A stretch of 64,000 bases of DNA from Armillaria gallica (taxonomy: Eukaryota > Basidiomycota > Agaricomycetes > Agaricales > Physalacriaceae): positions 1,116,001 through 1,180,000 of the forward strand of contig JBANDB010000018.1 of NCBI GenBank assembly GCA_037576215.1, given 5' to 3'. The position numbers and the translations under genes were made by a program. Every line of letters starts with the position of its first letter. The first letter of the stretch is position 1. Under the pieces are notes generated by a model, which ran no database searches, was not told where the DNA came from, and worked only from the letters and a program-made list of their open reading frames with translations. Shown here piece by piece: positions 33,314 to 44,018 of the stretch.

Positions 33314-34549
33314 GCGTAATGTGTTCGACCTCCCAACGCTCGTTATATTGAAGATAATGAACTGGACCCACACTCTTTCCCACAACCAGACATTTAAAGC
33401 ACGTGTATCACTTACCATCTCATCAACTAGTAAACATCTGCACTCTTATTCGCGTCGTTCAGCTTGGTCAACAGTCATCAGCCAGCCACGCTCCCTAATA
33501 TAGGCCGAAGTTCTATGATCAAATGCAAAGAATATTCACGGACGTACTGCATCGGCTTGTTCTATTGGGACCGCACATTCGCACGGATGCTCTAGATGCT
33601 CTGTGCTGTCTTTGTACGTGCCGTGTTTCTGAAATCAAAGTAAATTCTCACTAGGCTGTCCAATAAAGCCCACGATTCGGTGGTGGGCTCTTCTGACCTG
33701 TGTTGAGAGATTTCCGAACTTCGGGTTTTTTTCCTAAATCCGATTGATATGTAAGTCGATGACCGGACGTCCGTCGTACATTTCCGTGCTAATTGCCGGT
33801 GCTCTCGCTAGCATACATGTAATCCAGTCATTTCCGAGAATGTTGTCACCTTAGAGAACAACTCAAGCTCGAAAAGTTAGCAACTATCAATCATCGTCAG
33901 GCCTCCCTCCAGGTCCCCGAAATACTCACATCTTGTCATCATAGTGCAATTCATGCCATTGTACATAACGATTGCTACCTACCGTCGAGTGGTAACTCGT
34001 AGCTCTTAACGCATCTCTATAGCGACGCGCCAATGGGCACTGAGTCAATGTAGATATGTCTGTCGGGCTAAAATATGGGTAATTTTTACCGCCGCGATCT
34101 GTTTTGACGTCGCGCACTAATGTATAATCTGTTTTCATAATCGTCTTTCTCATCATCTTGCTTGGCCATCAATCATTAACAAGCAAACATCGGTTCACTA
34201 TCATGCCTGCTGATAACTCTTTCAAAGCCCGACCACCGAACATGTGGAACCGCCGGACATTTTGATGTCTTCGACTAGGAGAACATAACGCCCCGCCTCG
34301 GAATGGCATGCATGCCCGAGTGTGGCTTAGGGTGAGGTATCGGCCAGTCGTCAGATCAACCGATCTGCACTGATTTTCCTATTCCGGGGCAACTGCACCG
34401 CTTCCTCGCTGTGCCGTGGGGTTACACGGTCACAGCAAGCTATATCAGGACATCGCCTATTCATTGATTAGATTTCTCCGTCTAGTATATAAGCCCTGGC
34501 TATTCAATATGCACCCTACTCACTGATTCAGAAAACCACCTACGCGGAC
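33314..34549. other. Intergenic
   Basis: No supportable gene and no clear repeats. The right end contains the TATA box for the small ORF at 34550. Confidence 0.55.
34486..34493 (+). promoter_or_regulatory. TATA box upstream of small ORF
   Basis: TATATAAG sits 57 bp before the ATG at 34550, a spacing that would give a leader of about 25-30 nt. Confidence 0.5.
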
Positions 34550-34756
34550 ATGACCTTTTACGCATACGTTGATGATAACGGCATATCATATGTCGGTTAC
34601 TTCGCCGGTAATCCCCATGATAGGATCACTGTTTATTCCGACGGAACAAATAGCTTGGGGTGGTACGATAATGGCCAAGATCCAAATGAGAAAACGAAGG
34701 TTTGCTCTTGTGATCACTATTTCTATCCGACTGGTAACCATTGCTTTTTAGGGTAA
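34550..34756 (+). CDS. Small Cys-containing protein, unknown function
   Basis: A 68-codon frame, MTFYAYVDDNGISYVGYFAG to YPTGNHCFLG, with three Cys near the C-terminus (VCSCDHY..NHC). It has a good TATA box and a purine at -3 (GGACATGACC). There is no signal peptide. The stop overlaps a possible GTAAGG donor (34755), so a second exon is conceivable. I recognise no family. The isolated TATA-driven arrangement is why I list it. Confidence 0.42.
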   Translation: MTFYAYVDDNGISYVGYFAGNPHDRITVYSDGTNSLGWYDNGQDPNEKTKVCSCDHYFYPTGNHCFLG

Positions 34757-35520
34757 GGGAATACCGTGTCTTAGGCTCTACTTTGGGAAGAAAGCTGCGT
34801 ATTTCTTTAGAGAATGTTGTTATCCGGCGTAAGTGCATCATTTAACTGTTCTTCGTTTGTGAACCTCACATGATCATGGTAACTCCCAGGCCGGACAGTC
34901 TGTGTATGACTCGGTCGCCCGTATAGCCTCCTGTGCACCGGCATGAACTAAGGCGGTAACATCCTTGCGCTGTAGGATGCAGTGAACACAGAATAGGACA
35001 CTGCGAGATCGTTACGACGCTTCCACGGACACATTTCCAAATCCAATATTAGATGCCTGTTAATTATACCATATGTACGCGCTAACTATTCTTCCCAATA
35101 CGCTGAAGTGCTTTGAATGTGAAAACAAGCGAGAGAAGGGAAGGTCAAATCATCTTCAGTCAAGTAGTGGGTCGCTACAGGCGAAACTAGTGTTAGTGAA
35201 GATAGGCTTTTGAGTTGATAAGTAGTAGTTTGCGTTAAAGTGCGTTAGCTCCCACATTCATGTTCGGGCCCATTGATGATCAATGTCGTCCAACTCAGAG
35301 AGACTCAAGAGACCAGCCTGGAAGCTCAAGAGATGAATTTGCCGTGTGTAGCCATCAATCATCAGTATATTGTGATGACCATGTTAATTGTTCGTCGTGT
35401 ACATGAACTAGTCGCCTGACGAAGTCTACATTGTAGTATCTCCCAAGAATGATACATCTCTTCTACAAGGTATATCTGATCGCGATGATTAGCCCATTAG
35501 AGAGTATAGAGCACAATGAT
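34757..35520. other. Intergenic
   Basis: No supportable gene or repeat seen. Confidence 0.55.
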
Positions 35521-37923
35521 TCACCTAAACAATGGAGAGTCGGCTCCGAGATTGGCAAACTCTGCCTTTCGATCTCCTTGAATGCTTTCTTTATCGCAGA
35601 GCGCCTCCTTCGCTTGGTTGAGTCTCCGGTAGAGATATACCGTGAACGCCGAGACGACGAATGCCATACACAAGAACCCGAGCGCGATGCCTATTGCCAT
35701 CATTATCCCATTTACGCGAATAAGAATGTTGCATACCATGACCCAGGTGAAACCTCGGAGTGTCCTGTGTTCTGTAGATAAACGAGGAACAGATTCTAGG
35801 AATGAAGATCAGTAGGTCTCTATAGCTTGAGAAGGTAACTGTTACCCTCCAAGATTACCGACTCCGCTCTGGAGCCCGATAATCACACCTTTCTTCAGCG
35901 AGCTGCCGGCGTTCCCTGAGCCCCAGACCAGCATTAGAGGAACCGTCGGGAAAACCCCGCACGTAATCAAAATGCAGCCTGCATATCCGACACCCGGTAG
36001 GGTTGCTGGGTTCGTGGTGTAAAGCATTGCATATCCAAGGATAGCGAGTAACGAGCATCCCATGATAAACGGTCCGCGCACCTTAAACCGGTCAGACAAA
36101 GAACCGATTACGATAGTAAAGATGCAACCGATGGCATAAGGCGGTATTGTCATCCTGCAAAATAGAAAAGCGTTGATCACTGCTGAGATGCATGACGTTG
36201 GAGAAAGTGGACGTACAGCTGAGCTTGAGAAGCGGAGTATCCCAGAGCATTGATAATGGTGGGAAGAAATATCGAGATAGAGTTTAATGGCATGACCATA
36301 CTGAACGTCGACGTTAGCTCAACGACATTTATACGTCTGATGCGCCGTACCCAATGTATATGATGGTTTGCAGCCATGATCTGTAATCCCGTAACGTTTC
36401 CCACACAAATCGCATCTCGAAATGGGATGGCTCTCCTTCATTATCGCGACGAAGTACCTCTACAAGATGATCCTTTTCTCTTGGGGTGAGGAATTTGGCT
36501 GTGCTCGGGTACTATCATCATGCTAGTAAGCGACGACAGCAGATTTTATTATTGAAGGATTCTTACGTCAGGCAGCTTCCAGAATGCAAACAGGGAAGCA
36601 ACGACGGTTGCTGGTATCAGTAACGTGAGCTCTGCGCCAAGGTATTGACTGAGAAATTACGCACCTAATCCTTCCAACAAAAACTACACGGCGCGGGAGT
36701 CAATGCTCGGGATGTTGTCATCATTCTATTAATTAGAACTACTCACGATCCAGGCCCATCCTCGGAGGTTTCCAAGCCTGCGAGGCATCATATTAGCACT
36801 AAACACGGATGCTTAGTACGCAGATTACGTTGACTGACCCATCCATTTTCTCAATAGCAAACGCGAGTAAGCCGCCAAATGCACCTGATCGGAAATAAGC
36901 TCGCGCGAGGAAATGTCTTTGAGCTTAACTTACCAGACAAAGTTGCAGTGGAAAAGTAAAGCGACAATGGACGCGCCTGGTGCTCGCGACGGTACCAAAT
37001 GGTGATGAGAAATGCTGGAGAGAATGATGGAGCCCTGGGAACCGAGATGAAAGTTACGAAAGGACATACCTACGCCAGGAGGTAGTCCTGCCTCAGCGAG
37101 GCCCAAGAACACTCGAGCACTACATAATGATAGGCAGGAAGCTCCACAGAAACAGAAAGAAATGTTACATGATGAGGCCGTGATAGCTTCTAACAAATGC
37201 CATAGAAAACACTGCGGCAACGAACTTCAGAACAGTCTCGTCGTTTACGATCTACACTTACTGACGATCCCCCAAGCGAGCATAATTCCGGGTACTAGGC
37301 GCGACCAATTAAGCAAGATACATTGAGTGCTGCAGAGGTGCTTACTCCAAATCGATGGCCGCGTCAGTTTCATGATGACATTACTGTGCATGTACTTGCT
37401 CAGCGGCATAGGATTGGCGAGCTATGCCCACTTACCATGGTATCTCCAGCAGACTATATGGGACCTAAAAAAGTGTTAATTCCGAGAATAGATCAGAGAT
37501 GCTCAAACGCACGAAGAACACAGCCGCCGCCAGCTGATACCGAAGACCCGTCAATTCCAGATCGTTCCCCATTCCGGCGACCTGTGACAAATATCAACGA
37601 AGCTCGTAGACTCTTGTAGAGTTCGATGTCAGATTTACCCTTGCATTGCCTATAGTTTATCCAGACGATTAGCGCCGGCGGACAATACATAACAAGCGTG
37701 CGGACCAATATTTCCTCGATCCCTTCAGACAAGGATAAGCAATTGAAGCGAAGAAAAAACAAACAGCTCACAAAAAGCTACAAAGGTAGAGGAGTGCAAT
37801 GATGGGGATCAAATTCAGATCAACCTTCCGTCTAATACGTTTGTCGGCAACCAATGGCTCGTTTTCTGAGACAGGGCTCGCTAGTATGCTCTTCTCACTG
37901 TCCCATCCAGTTGTTGTTGACAT
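35521..37923 (-). CDS. MFS permease, anion:cation symporter type (Dal5/Tna1-like)
   Basis: About ten exons on the minus strand. It starts MSTTTGWDSEKSILASPVSE at 37923, with cytosolic leader RRKVDLNLIPIIALLYLCSF. Then come AGMGNDLELTGLRYQLAAAV (the usual loop and helix 2), ARVFLGLAEAGLPPGV (helix 4), GAFGGLLAFAIEKMDG (helix 5), a central loop with AKFLTPREKDHLVEVLRRDN, and C-half helices such as MTIPPYAIGCIFTIVIGSLS with DRFKVRGPF. It ends near ADSPLFR at 35521. Family members at the plasma membrane take up allantoate, nicotinate, pantothenate or related anions. The exon joins look consistent, though the segment around 36880-37060 is harder to read. The neighbour, in the same direction, is a carboxymuconolactone-decarboxylase-like protein. 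Substrate unknown. Confidence 0.82.
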
Positions 37924-38313
37924 GGTGCACTGAGACGAAGGATGGATATCAAGCGTGCTGCCAGTGGTCACTGATGATCGATGGGTTCTGCGGTGCTTCT
38001 TAAAGTGCAACGAGGGCCATATGAATGCGGTTACGAAATCTGCCAAAAACATCAATGCCCTGTTCTCGTGCACATTGATCCGAAATTGCGAATCCTTTCG
38101 CTGCTGACGAACGCCGAAAGCTAAAGCCTCGAAGGGTCGCGGTGTGAGTTATTAGGCACGCCGCTCTCTGTTAGGGCTCTATAGTAGATCCCGGGCACAA
38201 GAAGCCAGGAACATATATAAATGTCGATAGTGCCTTGAGGGGAAATGGTGGCCAAAAAACCGATACCACGGAAGGATAACGAGCCAACATTACATTTATG
38301 TACACTATCAAGT

Positions 38314-39177
38314 TCATTCGTGGATATCAGGGACGTCATTCTTCCACTTCACGCCTGATGCCTTGGCGACCTCGATAGCAATCTGGCGAACTGCTTTCAC
38401 TTCATCCAGCGTAGCACCGTTTCTAACAGATCCCTGCAGGTGCCAATCGACTTGACGTGGTGTGTCATTGGCTATTAAAGCCGCCACCATGGTGAATGAA
38501 GTCTCAGCGGGCGAGACTGCATCAAAAAAGCTGTACGTGTAACCGTACGCAAAAGTCGTGGAAAAGAACTCTGTGGTCATCGCGGGTTAAATCTGATTGG
38601 CTACGGAATCAATTTATTCACTGACCAAAATCGGGACAGATCTCCCGCAGAAAAGGTTGTACATTAGCTGCTGTTTCTCCGTAAGTCCGGTCGAAGTAGT
38701 CTTGGCCTTTCTCTGTCAATTTTTCTACGGACTTCGACACATCACTGCAAAGACACGAGTTGAGCACTGCTAAACGAAGGAAAATACCACGTAACCTACC
38801 GGAGAGGTTTAGCATCGTGCAGTTCGTTAGGAACGGCAGTATGTAGCTGCCCAAGGGCGTTGATAGCCTAGCACCGTACGTCAACGATGGCACCTGCACT
38901 CAAAAGTTACTATGAACCGACGTACCTTAGGAAATCCAGACAACATCCCCGATTTGAAGAGAGCGTCACGGAGCTTCCGTGCAAGGAGTAGCCGTTGCTC
39001 GTGAGTTTTCAAGCTCTCAAGCGCGTACTTGAAGACCTCTGGAACGGCCTCCGGTAGATTACTGGAACTAAAAGCAGTGGCAGCAACAAGAGACCAAGGA
39101 CTGACAACCCCCTCGTCCTGCTTAGGATAAAGTGCTTCAAGACGAGCGAGAAATTCACGAGTGGCTATATCAGCCAT
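38314..39177 (-). CDS. Carboxymuconolactone decarboxylase-like (AhpD-fold) protein
   Basis: Four exons on the minus strand, ATG at 39177 (MADIATREFLARLEALYP) and stop at 38314. Conserved blocks are LRDALFKSGMLSGFPK, then AINALGQLHTAVPNELHDAK after an intron, then YFDRTYGETAANVQPFLREI, and the C-terminal TFMVAALIAND-like region with TPRQVDWHLQGSVRNGATLD and EVKAVRQIAIEVAKASGVKW. The acceptor before AINALG was chosen because the alternative frame (VPSLTYG) is not conserved in character. No CxxC redox pair of true AhpD is seen, so a non-peroxidase role is likely. It lies just upstream of the MFS permease in the same orientation; a shared catabolic function is possible. Confidence 0.84.
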
Positions 39178-40877
39178 TGGGAGTAGCAATGAAGACTGTG
39201 ACGTCTGGAGGTGGCATCTTCTTTTACCAGTGACTCTGAGAGAAGCAGCCAGGGATTTGGCTCCAATTATAAGATGGTTAAAGAATACTGGACTAAATTT
39301 ATCCAGCAAATGTATTCAGAAGCATTGAACCGTGACTACCGGCCTTGAGGCGAGGACGTGGGGAAGGGAAGCAAGAAAGGCTGGGCAATCTGAGAAAGAA
39401 ATTACTTTTTACTTTGATTAAAAAAATCCAGACTTCCTTTTTTAGTATCGCGGGCCCGGTGAGTACTTAGTAGTATACCCGGGTCCCGAACTTCGACAAC
39501 TAATACTCTCCCCCCCTCTCCGGGACGACCTCGAAAATTATGACTACAAAGCATAATAAAGCCAGATACATATCCCCCACAGCTGGGTGGCGGCTGTGAT
39601 ATAGAAAGGACTAACCAAGATCCTGCGGGCCGCCTTCGCCTTCTTTGGATGTCTTCAATTCAACCCACGCAATCCGCTTACATGAACCCGGATAATCTTG
39701 GTAGTTGGAATCATACTTATACTGACAAGATATGCTTTGACAGTTCGACTCCAGTACCAGTCATGCACAATGCGAGCTTTTCGTACTTAAGGAATGAATC
39801 CACTGGAACACACTGCTTCAACAACTTCAGATCGGTCCCCCTCATCAAGCAAGGTCGCCGTTTGCGCTCGCGACATCAGTTCAAGAATAGCCATCATCAT
39901 TACACGGCACGGTACTTGGGCATGCCCGGCGCAAGTATACAAGATGTGGCACTACGACCGATACGACATCCCTCCACTCGGTAAACCAACTGCGTCTAAC
40001 TATGTGAGGAAGTGTGCATTGTAGTCAAATTGTGAGTTCAGTAAGGATAGAAAGTATAATAACCTAGTGCACTATCTCACTATCTATCTATCTATCTTCG
40101 CGCATTAACTTATTACTAGTGTTGAATGGATTCTCTCGATTTCACACGCGGCGTCTTGTTGCATAGCCATGAGGGACCATGATGGAGTAAAAGCTACATA
40201 CTTTCCCCTCCCCCTTTCCCCACGGTCGGAAGGAGGAAGGAGGAGGAATTTGGTCTGAATACGAAATTTAAAACTCAGGTTTGCCAATCACTACTTTCAA
40301 AGGATAACTCCATTTAGAGACTAGTCATCAAAATCAGATTACGCGTGATGATCAGTCGACCCATAATATTAACTGACCAGTGACATTAAGTACCATCCAA
40401 TGCGACAATGATCATCACGGCTTGTTCGAGTCAGCTGCGTTTCCGGAACACGAACCAGGGTAAAAGCATTTCCCTTTCAGCTGCAAGTCTCAATTTAGTT
40501 CGCCTCGGTGTGATCTTCATTCTCCGTCACGGTGCCCCACTCTCATATTGATTTCTTTTAGGCGCTCCATCACTTGTTACAATGCTTTCCTGTGGATACC
40601 CGCACCGATAACGAATCATTTGTACGGTACGGCGTCTTGGTCTTTCCGAGTTAGCCAATGAGGTTACGTGTATCTGCGTGCGTAACGTGGTCTTCGATTG
40701 AATCCAAGAAGTACGACAGGTAATGCACATCTTCTCTCGGATTTGAGTCTCGGGAGGCCATGCGCACTGAGCTTCATTCATTACACTTCTATTGTTGTAG
40801 TGTGCCCCCACCTCGCTTCATAACGTCGGCCTAGCCTGGCCTGCCGCTGTATTGGTCTGTCTTTAGTTTTCGCCGCC
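39178..40877. other. Intergenic with one weak open frame
   Basis: A 111-codon plus frame at 39649-39984 (MSSIQPTQSAYMNPDNLG start) has no recognised domain and lacks splice support; not called. A TATC microsatellite lies near 40073-40097. C-rich and T-rich tracts occur near 39500. Confidence 0.5.
40075..40096. repeat. TATC microsatellite
   Basis: About four to five tandem copies of a CTAT unit, preceded by two interrupted copies. Confidence 0.6.
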
Positions 40878-42263
40878 ATGCTCGACGCAAGCGATCCTCT
40901 CGTTATATTGAAAAGTGAGTAAGTCCGTATTCAATTTAGAGTGCAGTAATTGATGCAGGCCCTGTGGTAGTCAGCTGTGTGGTGTGCTCTACGGTGGCTG
41001 TTGCGACGACTGTTCATCGTCTCTTCATTCGAAGGGGTCGGTATTGGGCTGATGATGTAAGTTCTCACTCTTGGAGATGAAAAACCTTTAGCTCAACGAT
41101 TTGTTTTCACCCCAGGCATGGGCGCTAGTATCCATGTTTGCTCTCTTTTTGCAGATTGCGGCCGTATTCATGCACTTACCAAATCCCAGTGAGCACTATT
41201 CTAGTGATGCCATTTGTTCGCTCTTCTAATATTTTATCCAGCTGTCCTCTCGAGGTCCACGCGTATAGCAGCTTACTACCTCATGGCTACCACTTTCTAC
41301 GTCGTTATATGGTGAGCAGAGTATTACTCTTATCGCTGCCTCCGTAACACCTGGACCAGGACCGCTCGGCTTTCTATACTATTTTCGATTATCCGGCTGG
41401 ATCCCAGCGAGAATCGACGGCGTAGACTATTATGTGTAGCCGCTCTATTCATACTCGTTCTCACGATCCTTATCGCTCAACTCTACTGGGTCTGTGAGCC
41501 AGAGCCGCGATGGAAGGATATGCGGAGCCCACAATGCACCCTCAATAAGCAAGTGGCTATCTGTCAACTAGTCTGTAAGTCGGTTATGCTCCCAGTATCA
41601 TCGGTCTGTTAACTCCGTTCCGCCTGACAGCCGACGTGATTGCGGATCTCATATTGATTCTCGCTCCGCTAAAACTCCTTGCTGGACTAGAAGACAAAGG
41701 TCTTCGACACCGTCTCATGGTCATCTTCTCGACCTGCATCGTGACGACTATTGTATCCCTCGTCCATGCGGCCTATATCCTCACTCTAGGCGAAACAAAA
41801 GTAGTCATCTCAGCCATAGTAGAGGTACGTGACTCCCTTATGGTGCTAGCGGGCTAATGAATTCATACATGATTAGGACTGCGTTTCTCTAATTGTGTGT
41901 AACGTGCCTGTGGTTGTCACGGCGGTAATAAAGATACGCGAAGAATCGCAGAATAGCAAGACCCAAAAAGGACAACTAGTATCTACCTTCATGAATTTCG
42001 CTACGCGCGTCCTGACGCACAAAGATACGGCGGCGACTCACCCTAAGATGCCTGTCACAGCGGTGAAACTTGACGATATAAATACGGGGACGACCGGAAC
42101 ATCTACGACGACTACCATGGCTCATAGTAATAAGGACTTGGTCACGTTTGAATTAGACCCAGAAGAGCCAGATTTGCGTGCACCGATTGGGCTGGACTCG
42201 CGTACGTACGGCGATGGGAGAAAGTCCTACGGGCTTGTTTCGGGTTCAAGCTACCACGTATAA
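40878..42263 (+). CDS. Seven-helix membrane protein, Pth11/rhodopsin-like
   Basis: About seven exons. It starts MLDASDPLVILK at 40878. Helical blocks in order: VVVSCVVCSTVAVATTVHRL, WALVSMFALFLQIAAVFM, IAAYYLMATTFYVVIW, SENRRRRLLCVAALFILVLT, DVIADLILILAPLKLLAGLE, MVIFSTCIVTTIVSLVHAAY and VSLIVCNVPVVVTAVIKI. A polar cytosolic tail of about 110 residues follows, rich in Thr and acids, ending SSYHV at 42263. The WADDAW motif after helix 1 and the C-EP.W..M.. loop between helices are typical of the fungal rhodopsin-like integral membrane proteins. No CFEM domain precedes it. Members are putative receptors at the plasma membrane; ligand unknown. Confidence 0.82.
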
Positions 42264-44018
42264 TTTGGCTCACACTTGCTGATACGGACTACTACTGATA
42301 TCAGTATCTCTTTATTATAGTCGTCGATACCCTGGTCTCGAAAATTAACATATTCTCGTGTATTATAACGTACTTACTGCTGTATCCATTGACCTTTCGT
42401 ATCGCGTTTACCATACACAGAGCTACGTCTAAATACCCTAGAGTATGCTACAATCAGTGTTGTCATGAACCTGAGTCAGACTCGTAGGTCACCTACTATG
42501 GTCGGTCATTCATGAGGCCATTAAACATTTCTCTGACCGCCGCGGAAAGGTATGGTTTAGGTATCATCACTATTAATCGCCAAGATGTTTCAGAACCAAT
42601 GACAAACAAAATTGAGAATAATCCGAGGGAAGTTCAAGAGACATTCTATTTCACGATGAGAGTCCGTCGAAAATGGATGGTACTAGGTAGGTCTTGGATT
42701 CAATGAGTCGTATGAAATTACATGAAGTAAAGCGCTCACTCTCCTGGCAGATGATTATTTAACAACCAACTAAGGGAAACAATAAACGGAATAGTAGAGA
42801 TGAAATTTTGATAAAGGCATTTGACCACAGCTGGCGGTACCATTAGGGACGCCGATTGAATTTTCTGCGGTTAAAAGCAGAATTTGTCACCCATTTTAGC
42901 CGGGAATGGTTTCTACATCGATGAACCAGATTCAACAATCCGTATGAAGATCCGTCGTTCACAAGACGAGCGCTTTTCTGACGGCTTCCGGAATCCGACG
43001 GGCGGTCCGACGTGAAGGCTTCATGTAGTAGTCACGTGTGCGAGCGCGTCCTAATTGAAATTTTTAATTTCCAAATTGAAAATGCCACCTCTACTTCTCA
43101 CCATCATTTGCACTCCTGGCGTGTCTCCATAAGGCGAAACCGGATGCGCTGCCTTGGGTTTCATATGTTCTATGCATTACCTCACGGCGATGATGAAGTT
43201 GCTCCATCAATTTGGACATCCTTTGCAGGTGCCTATTCTTAGGCAATTCTCTGGACTACATCTTAATTTCGAGTAAAGTGGACTACCAGTGCCCCGCATA
43301 TACCGACTGGTTTAGCTCTCAAGAAGTCGGTGGACATATATGGGAATAGTCAAAAGAAAATCCAAGCACTGCCGTCCTTTATCTCAATCGGTACGCGCCG
43401 TTTATCGTATATGTCGATTTCATACGGCTTACAGAAATTCCCGTGGAGAGCTGCTCTTCTTGTTTTCGTCACAGGAATAACAGCAGAAAGCAGAGAGGTG
43501 GTCTATATTGATCGTTCAACTCATCGTTATCATTGAACATTAAATTTGTGAGCCGCGAAGATGCAGTGTCTTCGGACCTTTCTTACTACGAGCTGTAGCG
43601 TGTGCTTTCTATCCATCTACTCATCGAACACCTACTCATCACCTCCCATTTTTCGGCAGCAAGTTTCTATCATTTGCAATCAACAATTCCACATCTGCCT
43701 CGCATCCACTCAATATCGTTGCCGCTGAATCCGGGTGACCCGATTAATCTGTTTATTATCTCCGAAATGCAATATTCCCGCTACTTCCAAAAGTATAAGG
43801 TCGGTCAAGAAGGAATGACAATTCAGGTTCAATAACTTCCATACTACCGACCTCTCCGCGTGAGCGGGCCATCCTCTCAAAAATAGCCAAGATGGGATAG
43901 TCGCCCATAAAATCATATGTCTAAGACCCGCCATAACGTCATCCGGTCACAAGGAGGCCGAGATCAGATCCATATAAAAAGACCTCAGCTCTACGATCTT
44001 TAGTTCACATTTACGGTC
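42264..44018. other. Intergenic with a degraded hAT-element end
   Basis: Short frames only. Around 42455-42490 the sequence begins CAGTGTTGTCATGA and follows the left end of the 616-bp element at 9968 for about 35 bp. I find no matching right end nearby. The stretch 43602-43835 is an open frame without motifs. Confidence 0.5.
42455..42490. mobile_element. Solo left end of the hAT-like MITE family
   Basis: CAGTGTTGTCATGA and a following GTCAGACTC-type stretch align with the first ~35 bp of the element at 9968-10583. No opposite end was found within several hundred bp, so it is probably a truncated copy. Confidence 0.55.

Noticed and set aside
39649..39984. 111-codon plus frame
   Set aside because: Starts with a good ATG but has no motif; the second half becomes basic and unstructured, as expected for a chance frame.
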